Below are positions 55,937 through 64,000 of a stretch of DNA of 64,000 nucleotides, one piece after another (the first letter of the stretch is position 1; each line of letters begins with the position of its first letter). Source of the DNA: Gnetum montanum (Eukaryota; Streptophyta; Gnetopsida; Gnetales; Gnetaceae); NCBI GenBank assembly GCA_015680685.1, contig MNCI01034058.1:497673-561672 (forward strand), in the 5' to 3' direction. The translations under genes were made by a program, and so were the position numbers. Below the pieces are notes generated by a model, which was not told where the DNA came from, made no database searches, and saw only the letters and a list, made by a program, of their open reading frames with translations.

Positions 55937-57353
55937 TGAAACACCGTGAAAATTACGAGTCGGCCTCAGGCAAAGATTTGCAATTCAAGCGAGAGCGCGC
56001 ATCAGCTTTGTTCAAGGACAAATTTACGCTCTATTATGCATGGTAGCGTAATGAGCATAATAAGCTCCAAAATAGGTGAAGGCAGAGTCTAGAGAAGCAC
56101 AACAGTTCGACACTTTTTCTCGTGGCATATGGAAAACTTGTCTTTACGCTCGCTACGCGGCGGTGCGTACCATTGCGTATTTCATCACTAAGGCTAGACA
56201 TTCTTTACGCTTCGTTACGCGCGGCTGCATAGTGAGCATAAATAAGACATTGTTTACGCTTTGTTACGTGCAGCTGCGTAGTGAGCATAAGACAATTTTG
56301 AGCCTATTGTTTTTATACTGGATTACGCTCATACACGCGACACAATGCGAATGAGTGTAATATAGCCTGAAAGCAATTGAAACACGCTCAACATGTACCT
56401 GCTCTTCACATGCACAACATGCAAACGAGCGTGTTGTGCGTAGTCACAGTCTGACTTAAAATGGTCGTGTCAACGGAACCCAAAATATCTGGGACCCGCG
56501 TCATCAGGGTTGTGCCTTTTTATGGGACCCCGCAGCCTATAAATAGACCAGTTGACAAAGATACAGGAGAGCAGCAGAAAATCAAAAGGGCAAGAGCACT
56601 TTCTAAGCAAGGAAGCACTTATCACCTTGAGTAGAGAAACAAAGAGCAACCTTTTGGCAACTGCCGACAACACCATCCTTCAGCAAGAACAGAGCACAGT
56701 GCACTTGAGCCTTAACAACAAGAGAGATCATTCCTTTGGGGAAGATACGACTTTCTCCGTTAGCGATTGCTGCCCTGAGCGGAACCTACTCGAAGCAAAG
56801 AAGCCGACCAGGGATTGTGAGATCGTCTCGCCCAGTTTGCAGACTCTACCGGTCAGAAACAGTTGATCGGCAGACCTCAGAGCTTGACCATCCTTGCATC
56901 CCAGCTTTGGCCTGCGAGGTAGATCGGACTTCTGTCTGGATAGTTTCCTTGTTGTTTTGTGCTCATTTTTTGCATCAAGTTATTGGGGGTTTCTCCCATT
57001 GTAACGTGACATACAAATCATAAATTCTTTCAAAAATCAAAACATAGATCTTTGAAAATTACGCGTTTCTCTCCTGATTAGCATCTCTTCGGCGTGTTTG
57101 ACGTTATCATTGTAGCGATCCATCCACGTCGTTTTCCTCCCATTTACGATCCCTCGAATCAAATCGAAACAACGCAAAAATCTATAATCTTCATCGTTTT
57201 ACTGACCCATAAGTCCCTGTCTGATCGACAAGACGGTTCAGGGCACCGCGGATTTGCTGTTTCTAGCATAGCCCTCACGCGAATCTGTGGTTAAAACTGT
57301 ATACACGGAACCTCGGTCGGTATTTCCAGCTGCTGATGTTTTCTGTCGTTACA
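55937..57353 (+). repeat. 5' LTR of element C
   Basis: It starts TGAAACACCGTGAAAATTAC and ends TTCTGTCGTTACA. 1417 bp. TTACGC/GCGTAA palindromes lie at 56020-56360. Only one copy of the unit that is triplicated in B is present (near 56390). Confidence 0.88.
56538..56545 (+). promoter_or_regulatory. TATA box of the C LTR
   Basis: TATAAATA sits in GCAGCCTATAAATAGACC. Confidence 0.65.
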
Positions 57354-57359
57354 GTTTTT

Positions 57360-57377
57360 TGGCGCTAGAAGGAGGGC
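57360..57377 (+). other. Primer-binding site of C, tRNA-Asn
   Basis: TGGCGCTAGAAGGAGGGC, identical to B, 6 bp after the LTR end. Confidence 0.78.
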
Positions 57378-57600
57378 CTTCAGGCTCCGATCCGAATATT
57401 TCAGGTAGCCCTGGTAGTGATCCATACCCTAAACCATAGACGTAATACCTCTAGGGAAGTCTACGGTCAATCGCATGGTATAGATCGGTCGCAAGGATGA
57501 TTTCTTTGAAATCCTACAGGGTAGAAAGCCTTTATTTTGAGCTTTTGTTGCCAACCTTTCCTTCGACCCAATTATCACTTATCGTTGATCTTATTGCCTA

Positions 57601-60540
57601 ATGGATTCTTTGTATACAACCACAACTTCCATGGTCCTTACCGATCAGGGTGCCGCACCTGTGAATCCTATGGCGGTCACAGGACCAGCTCCTGGCGCAA
57701 TGGGATCTCAGGGCCCATTGCGCCGTTCATTGAGGCTTCAGGGAAAAGATCCTATTTTCACAGTTATAACCCCTGAAGAATACAATTTCATATGCGTCAA
57801 GATCCAGGCGAAGCTGGCTCTAAGCCGAGCTGAGCTTGAAGCGAAACGGAACTTCGAGGTGCTCCACTGAGGGGGCTATGATTTTAAGCCAACAGCTTAT
57901 GACATAATCCCCTTGACCGAACACCAACACGAACTTATTACGCAGTTGGTCATGGAAAAAGGCCAGGCTTCACAAGCAGTGGTGGAGGCCCAGCATGGGG
58001 AGGTGGAAGAGGACAAATTTGTGGCCCAGTCGGAACATTCGTTCCATACTCTGGAACCTTCGTTCCATGCCCTGAGCCCCCATACGTACACAAATCCCCT
58101 CTTTCCTTTCAACGGAGAGGCCGCCTCTCTTAACACGGCCCCGACGGCACAGATGCACGTCCCTGTCCTTCCATAGGCTGCTGCAAAACCGTTTGGGCTA
58201 CAAGTACAAATCCCTCACAATAACGCGGGGGCGGTTTCATCACCACACGTACTTAACATCCCAGTGGTGGTCCCGGCGACCGTTGCGCCCCACTTCATTC
58301 CTCAGATACAACCCTACAACATATCTGCAACGCGCCCGGTGCAGAACCTATCATTTCCGCCCCCTCCGACCCAACAGATTACCGCAGCTGTCCAACCAAC
58401 TTACGCCAAACAGCCTGCTGTAGGTCAATGGGCCAACCCGGCGGCGCAACAGACCCAGTCTGTGGTGTACGGCGCGCAACCCCTGGCCGCACCAGCAACG
58501 TATGGTCCATAGGGGGTACCGCAGTATTTACATCCTTATCTCGCGCAGCAGGTGGTGGTCAACCCCCCTGCGCAGATCAACGGGTGGTGGTCTTCACAAG
58601 CTCCCCCACCTGTCGGGATCCCTGCCCCGCCAGCAGCCAGTCGACACCGCCCGTCCTTTCCATTTCCTGGCGCCGCCCTCCCAGTCCAACCTCCTATGCC
58701 TTCCGTGCAAACACCTCCGTTAACAGGGCTGGACCAAGCCTTCCAGCTAATCCAGACTCTAACTGAAGAGGTTCGATGCCTCAAGGTCGTTGGTTCTGAC
58801 ACCGTCCAGATCATGGACTTTTACCAGGACGATCCGATCAGTTCAGCGGTTCCTATGCTGTCGTTGCCGCTGGGGATGTCCCTGCCTCATTTCACCAAGT
58901 ACAATGGGGAGGGAGATCCCAACGCTCACCTTGTCACATTTAGATCTGAGTCCTTGTTGTTGCAACAGTGGCCACACACTATCATCCGCGTCTTTGCGAC
59001 GTCGTTAACAGGGAAAGCTTTGGATTGGTACCGAGCCCTCCCACGCTCCTCCATCTCAACCTTGGAAGAGCTGCTGACCTAGTTTGTGACCTGCTTCAAA
59101 TACAATTTGAAGCCAGAAGTCACACTGGATCAACTCATGGGGGTGAAACAAGACCCGGTCGAGCCCGTCCAAAAGTTTATACAGCGCTGGAACGCTACCT
59201 TGAACGAGATCCGCGAGCCGATTGCGGACTCACATATGCTGGCTATGTTCAAGGGAGCAGTCAATGACTTTATCAAGTCGAAGCTGTCCTACCTTTCCCC
59301 CAGTAATTTACATCAGGCCTTCGCACAAGTTAGAAGCATCCAAGATGCTGTGGAGGCCAGCAAAGTCCCGGGGTATGTCGCCTATAAGAATGCACATAAC
59401 AAGAACAAAGACAAAGGGAAGGCAGCGACAATGACAGTAGCTGCAATGACTGAGAGTATAAAGACGAAGAGCAAAAAGACACCCACCACGCCACCTGAAA
59501 CCACGACTGGTGCCGGCACCAATCAGGACATAGCGGCTCCTGAAAATGCCCCCAGCCAAAGCTAAATTTTGAGCGTAAAGATCGTTCAAAATATGCGGCT
59601 TTACCTGTGAAGCATTCTGAATTGCTGAAACAACTGTTGGCGGTAGGGCACATTCAACCTAAGAAGGTGTCCAAGGAAGCTATGAAGCATCACAGACGTC
59701 ACTGTGAACTGCTGAAGGACCCTTCTTTAGCCCTACCTAACGAGCCAACAGTTCCGAGATCTTTCAGGTTGGATCGTTTCTGTGACTACCACCAGATGTG
59801 TGGTCACGACACAGATTACTGCTGGGCATTAAAGCACGACATTCAACGCATGATCAACGAAGGTCATATAAAGTTAGACAGCAGTAACCCGACGCGTTCA
59901 GAAAACCAAACACTGCACGTATATAAGGACCCGTTGAATGCAAACTACGATCCTTATACAATCACTATGGTGAGTACGGATAGTGAGCGTAAGGGACCGC
60001 CAAAACGGCCTTTTGTTTTGCGCGTGCCCGCCAGCTCACCAAGGGGGCCAACTACTTCATCGGTAGCCAGTGGGGTCTCACAGCCACCTTTCATCATACG
60101 GGCACCTTCCCAGGTACGCCCTCAGTCACGCAGCAGCACTCAAGCCACGGCTCCGTCCGCGCCCACGCCTAGAGCACCCTTCATTATCAGGGCGCCAGAA
60201 CCACGGCCTACTCCTTTCACGCAAGGGCAGACCTCTGGCCAAAATAACCAGTCATCGCGTCCTAAGACAAAGGAGGAGGACACTACAATTCATGCAACAA
60301 AAGACCACCTTACGCTCAGCTTCCCTAAGCCCAGGCCCCTGGCCTCTATGCCTTTGTCTATGCCTCAGAAGCAGGCAAAAGGTACAGAAACGCAGCCACC
60401 TTCTCTTGGCAGGAAAAAGAACAACCCTCCCACTGACACCGCTCCGCCTCGAGAGATCCGTCTCTTGGGCCGAATGGAGGAGGACAAGGGAGATAAACAA
60501 CCCGGCCGAGAGAAGGACCTCCTCGGTGCATTCACGTAAG
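57601..60540 (+). pseudogene. gag of element C
   Basis: It starts MDSLYTTTTSMVL and parallels B. The proline-rich linker is followed by the capsid core LPHFTKYNGEGDPNAHL, LTGKALDWYRALPRSSIS and VQKFIQRWNATLNEI, and an open frame from 59607 with the knuckle FCDYHQMCGHDTDYCWALK. Stops: 57868 (TGA against CGA in B), 58174 and 59083 (TAG against CAG in B), 58510 (TAG, shared with B), and a TAA near 60538. A frameshift lies near 59565. The TGG after the knuckle is kept here and lost in B. Confidence 0.85.
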
Positions 60541-60593
60541 TTAAACAAGCTCTTAAGTAAAAGAACACAACGCTGAGCCTGTACGACTTACTG

Positions 60594-61247
60594 ATGACGT
60601 CTCGAGAACACCGTGAGGCTATGGTACGCATGCTGACATCCATATCAGAGGATGGCAACCTACCAGCAGAAGAGGAAGCGATACACGCTGTCATGTTTCC
60701 TTCCGAAGCTGAACAACCCAAGCCTACCTCGCTGACCTTTCTTGACGAGTCCGTCAAAGATGACCCGGAGAAAGGTCAAGTAACGACTGAGCCTATGTTC
60801 ATTACCATTCGGGTCGGCCAGTACCGGATCCGAAGGGTGCACGTAGATGAAGGCGCAGCTGCTAATGTCATTCCTTATTCCATAGTGGATAGGTTGGGCT
60901 TGGTCGACCAGATCACTTCCACGACGACAGCCTACGTAAAATCGTTCAACAGAGCACGGGTTCAAGTCAAGGGAACGGTGCGTATTGAGTTTGTGGCGGG
61001 GGATCAATTCCCCACCGAAGCCACATTCTTAGTAATCGAGGAGATGCCTATTTTCAACTTGATATTAGGGAGGTCGTGGTTAGCCCAGCTAAGGGCAGTT
61101 TCGTCGCCGATACACCAAGAGATACACCTGCCCTACGTCGGGGGGGAGGTCATCATACACGGCGACGAGGTCACCCCCAGGACTGTCAATAACATTGAAG
61201 AAGAACGAGGTTTGGAGATTGAAACAACTGACGAGCAGTCCCATCTC
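60594..61247 (+). pseudogene. Aspartic protease of element C, cut by H
   Basis: An open frame with TSREHREAMVRMLTSI, TTEPMFITIRVGQYRIRRV, VDEGAAANVIPYSIVDRLG and FNLILGRSWLAQLR. The active-site triad reads D-E-G. Intact across the fold. H replaces the C-terminal tail after EIETTDEQSH. The last residues of the open frame (to 61421) come from H, not C. Confidence 0.85.
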
Positions 61248-62604
61248 TGTAGCGACAGAAAACGTCGGCAGCTGGAAATACCGACCGAGTTTCTGGTGCA
61301 CACAGTTTTAGCCACGGATCCGCGCGAGGGCTATGCTAGAGAAACGAATCCGCGGTGCCCTGAACGGTCTTGTCGATCAGACAGGGACTTACGGGTCAGT
61401 AAAACAATGGAAATTACGTGAAAAGAAAGCGATCTGGTTCGAGGAGTCGTAAAATGAGGGGAAAACGACGTAGACAGATTTGCAACGGAGATAATGCTAA
61501 ACGCGATAAACGGAGGCTGGCATAAGAAAAGCACGTAGCTTCAAGATCTGCGCTTTGACTTAAAAGTGTATATTTCATATGAAAAATTGCACTGGGGAAT
61601 CCCCTATTACAAGATGTGAAAAAAGCACAAAAGAACAAGCAAACGGTCTAAACAGAAGTCCGATCTACCTCGTGGGCTAAAGCTGAGATGCAAGGCGGAC
61701 CAAGCTTTGACGTCTATCGACCAATTGCTTCTGATTGATAGAGTCTTTTCAGCAGAACGATTACTCCTTTCACCGGTGCTTGAGACAAACTGTACTCTGC
61801 TTCGGCTGCAAGGTGATGATGTCAATGATTGCCAAAGCGTTGTTCTCTGTATCTCTGCTCCAAAGTGCTAAGTGCTCTGGTGCTCAGAAATATGCCTCTG
61901 CTTCTCTGTTTTTGCCAACCCCTGTATCTTTGTCAACTGAGGTATTTATAGGTCGCGACGCTCCGTGAAAAGAGGCGCAACCCTGATGACGTGGGTCCTA
62001 GATATTGCGGGTCCCGTTGACTTGATCATTTTAAGTCAGACTGTGACTACGCACAACACACTCGTTTGCGTGTTGTGCGTGTAAAGAGCAGGTACATGCT
62101 GAGCGTGCTTCAACTGTCTTCAGGCTGCATTACACTCATTTGCGCTGTGTCGCGTGTATGAGTGCAATCCGGTGTAGACAACAATAGGCTTAAAATTTTT
62201 TTTACGCTCACTACGCAGCTGCACGTAACCACGCGTAAATAATGTGCCACTTACGCTCACTACGTGGCCGCGCGTGATGAAGCGTAAACAATGTGCAACT
62301 TACGCTCACTACGTAGCCGCGCGTGATGAAGCGTAAACAATGTGCAGCTTTAATGATGACGTACGCAATGGCATGCACCGCCGCGTAACAAGCGTAAAGA
62401 CAAGTTACTCATGCGTTGCAAGAAAGAGTATTGAATTGTTGTGCTTCTCTAGACTCTGCCTTCGACTGTCTTGGAGCTTATTACGCTCATTACGCTGCCA
62501 TGCGTGATAGAGCGTAAACTTGTCCTTGAACCAAATTGATGCACGCTCTTGCTTGAATTGCGAATCTTTTCCTGAGGCCGACTCGTGATTTTCACGGTGT
62601 TTCA
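61248..62604 (-). repeat. 3' LTR of element H
   Basis: On the minus strand it begins TGAAACACCGTGAAAATCAC at 62604 and ends TTCTGTCGCTACA at 61248. 1357 bp. TTACGC palindromes lie at 62040-62520, including a near-duplicate CTCACTACG(T)AGCCGCGCGTGA unit at 62253-62345. Confidence 0.87.
61943..61950 (-). promoter_or_regulatory. TATA box of the H LTR
   Basis: TATAAATA on the minus strand, in CGACCTATAAATACC. Confidence 0.65.
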
Positions 62605-62607
62605 ATG

Positions 62608-62619
62608 GCCCCTCTTTGT
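62608..62619 (-). other. Polypurine tract of H
   Basis: ACAAAGAGGGGC on the minus strand, just before the LTR start. Same core as B. Confidence 0.75.
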
Positions 62620-63200
62620 TGACGGTTGGAGGGCTTACCCGAGAGACGTCGACAAAGAATACGAAACACCGGATCGGTAGAAGCAAGAACAACATTCATC
62701 CATGGCTAGTCAAGTGTTGCCCTGTCGACATGGAAGAGCACGGCTGGCAGGTATGGGAGATAGAGGGATGGAGCTGAAAACAAGTTCGGGGAAAAATGCA
62801 AAAGGAAGTATGATGGTAAGGGTATACGCGATCAACAGGAATGCTTTCAGACGAGCGTAGCGCGTCAGCCTGAGGTTTCTCTGTTACCGACTGTAGCAGG
62901 AATGCGTGCAAAAAGGAGCGTTGTGCATCACTTTCTGCGATATCTCTGCTAGCGTGAGTGCAGCAAATGCATATTTGCGTACGTAGGTTTTGCGTATGGG
63001 GAACTGGGTGGTGGGGATGAAGGAGACAAGAGTTAAGGATAGGATTGTGCGAGGCAGAGACATGCAGGGCTAAGTGGTCGGGCAAACCTGAGCAGCCATT
63101 TCAACATGCTGTTGTACTTTACCGCTCAGATGGGCGTACCTTTGAACGAGATTCTTCAAGGCAGGTAACCTGCAACCACAAAAGAAAGTAGAGGACACCA
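62620..63200. other. 3' untranslated part of H
   Basis: It aligns with the reverse of B 49850-50470. A minus frame at 62696-63085 is a counterpart of the B frame 49719-50195, in parts only. No family recognised. Confidence 0.45.
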
Positions 63201-63204
63201 TTGC

Positions 63205-63600
63205 TCATGAACAAGAGGCGAGGTGCTTGAAACAAACGCCGTTTGATGTGGGGTAGAGTGCATGAGCTGTAAAGAAGGGGCCGGAGCACTCGGGCAAAGC
63301 TGCCAATCCTGAAGATCGACGCTGCATACCTTCGCCAAATGGCATCAGACACAGTGCAGCTAACTGGCTGCATGAGGAACCGGCCAGATGAATCTGCGAG
63401 GCCAACGTCCGATAGCGATGATTGGCGAGGATTCCCAAGGCCGTTGCCGACGAGGATTTCGTCGGAGCTCCGACTATCGAGGCTAAACTCTTAGAGGTAC
63501 CACCACTGCCATGGGTGCGGTGGTGGCATCTCCGAGGGATCAGTAAGATGCCTCTTAGCTTATCCGAGAAATCAGTAGGATGCCGGTGGGGTGACGACAC
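63205..63600 (-). CDS. Possible post-pol ORF in H, unknown
   Basis: A 131-residue frame, partner of B 49415-49849 (ILLIPRRC, GTSKSL, ASQIHLAGS, LMPFGEGMQ). No domain is recognised. Small length and lack of a clear start keep this tentative. Confidence 0.3.
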   Translation of the reverse strand: MSSPHRHPTDFSDKLRGILLIPRRCHHRTHGSGGTSKSLASIVGAPTKSSSATALGILANHRYRTLASQIHLAGSSCSQLAALCLMPFGEGMQRRSSGLAALPECSGPFFTAHALYPTSNGVCFKHLASCS

Positions 63601-63674
63601 TGGGACTGTTTCCGTATCCCACCCATTCTGTTGTGCAGCTGTACAAGGATGATCACGCTCGCTTGACCTGGTAG

Positions 63675-64000
63675 CGATCTGTACCTCCCAGTTTTAAGTC
63701 TTGGTAGACTGCCGTTACTGGTTTTAAGTCTCAGTAGACCATGGTCCCAGTTTAAAGTCTGGGCAGACTGAGAGATGCTAGTTTTACGTCGTAGCGGACA
63801 GTGGTAAGGCTGGTTTATGGTCTCAGCAGACCGTGCTGTGGAAGTCAGTTTTATGTCATGACCCAGGGACAAATCTGCACTAGTTTTACGTCTCATTAGA
63901 TGGCTACTTACCTGTGCCAGTTTAGCGTCATGGCGGACGCGTGCAAGGCATGCCATTTTTACGTCGTAGCGGACGTTTGGTGCCAGTTTTACGTCGTAGC
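63675..64000 (-). repeat. Post-integrase array of H, cut by window end
   Basis: Units seen on the + strand as CCAGTTTTACGTCGTAGCGGA and variants, about ten before the window ends. Reverse of the B array. Confidence 0.8.

Larger units (their letters stand above)
27324..64000 (-). mobile_element. Element E: gag-protease LTR element, nest host for B, G, C and H
   Basis: A minus-strand element. Its 3' LTR is 27324-30982, PPT 30984-30996, protease and gag 31162-33434, PBS 33535-33552, and 5' LTR from 33560, interrupted by B and then by G and running out of the window. Internal length is only about 2.6 kb, with no RT, RNase H or integrase, so it is non-autonomous. It was inserted in exon 5 of D after TCACC. 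The far target duplication lies outside the window. The two LTR copies differ at roughly 5-8% by eye. Confidence 0.75.
51711..64000 (-). mobile_element. Element G: Tat-like, A subfamily, partial
   Basis: A minus-strand element inserted in the E LTR. Visible parts are the 3' LTR (51711-53416), PPT, 3' UTR with repeat array, and integrase back to 55936, where C interrupts it. Its LTR length and GCTACGC palindromes match A rather than B. The rest should lie beyond C, outside the window. Confidence 0.8.
55937..64000 (+). mobile_element. Element C: Tat-like, B subfamily, partial
   Basis: Its 5' LTR, PBS, gag and most of the protease are present before H interrupts it at 61248. Sequence is close to B throughout and somewhat better preserved in gag-protease. 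The remaining part should lie beyond H. Confidence 0.85.
61248..64000 (-). mobile_element. Element H: Tat-like, B subfamily, partial
   Basis: A minus-strand element inserted in the C protease tail. The 3' LTR, PPT, post-pol region and the start of the repeat array are visible; the rest is beyond the window. Probably the youngest layer by nesting. ATCTC at 61243-61247 would be its left target duplication. Confidence 0.82.

Noticed and set aside
61248-61421. C-terminal extension of the C protease frame
   Set aside because: From 61248 the sequence is the reverse end of the H LTR, so the extra residues are a chance fusion.

Overview
The window looks like plant nuclear DNA from a large, repeat-bloated genome. 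Every coding relic is retroelement-derived. The elements are Ty3/gypsy LTR retrotransposons with primer-binding sites matching plant tRNA-Asn and a second, archaeal-type RNase H, which points to the Tat/Ogre/Retand lineage. Repeat load of this kind suits a gymnosperm or another large-genome plant, but nothing in the sequence fixes the taxon. I see no intact host gene, no tRNA or rRNA gene and no bacterial feature.

The 64 kb can be read as one nest of insertions in one old locus. The base locus (1-863, 22165-23826, 25543-27323) carries a broken copy, on the + strand, of a multi-exon gene here called D. Element A (869-22159) lies upstream of D and has a solo LTR, F (19173-21816), inside its 3' LTR. 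Solo LTR J (23827-25542) splits exon 2 of D. Element E (27324 to beyond the window, minus strand) splits exon 5. The 5' LTR of E is split by element B (34633-51439, +) and by element G (from 51711, minus). G is split by element C (from 55937, +), and C is split by element H (from 61248, minus). Several junctions have short target-site duplications.

A and B share an unusual layout: LTR, tRNA-Asn PBS, gag, protease, then about 5 kb holding a complete antisense gene, then RT, RNase H, archaeal-type RNase H, integrase, a tandem-repeat array, polypurine tract and LTR. The antisense gene has eight exons with conserved GT/AG boundaries and matching exon lengths in A (7746-12165) and B (40862-44960). 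It has a TATA-like box at the same distance from its start codon in both, and encodes an FCP1/HAD-like N-terminal part, a plant-mobile-domain-like (putative plant transposon) part, a coiled-coil part and an acidic tail. D is a third copy of this gene, on the + strand with no RT recognised nearby. This antisense gene and its relation to D are the most interesting content.

E is a gag-protease-only element with the same tRNA-Asn PBS, so it may be a non-autonomous partner of the autonomous Tat-like elements. Its LTR shares ends and promoter with F, but the middle of U3 differs completely between the two and holds gene-like fragments. All coding regions carry stops or frameshifts, and nothing here looks able to move on its own. 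Two N runs (21033-21808 and 33969-34150) are assembly gaps. All comparisons were made by eye without alignment software.
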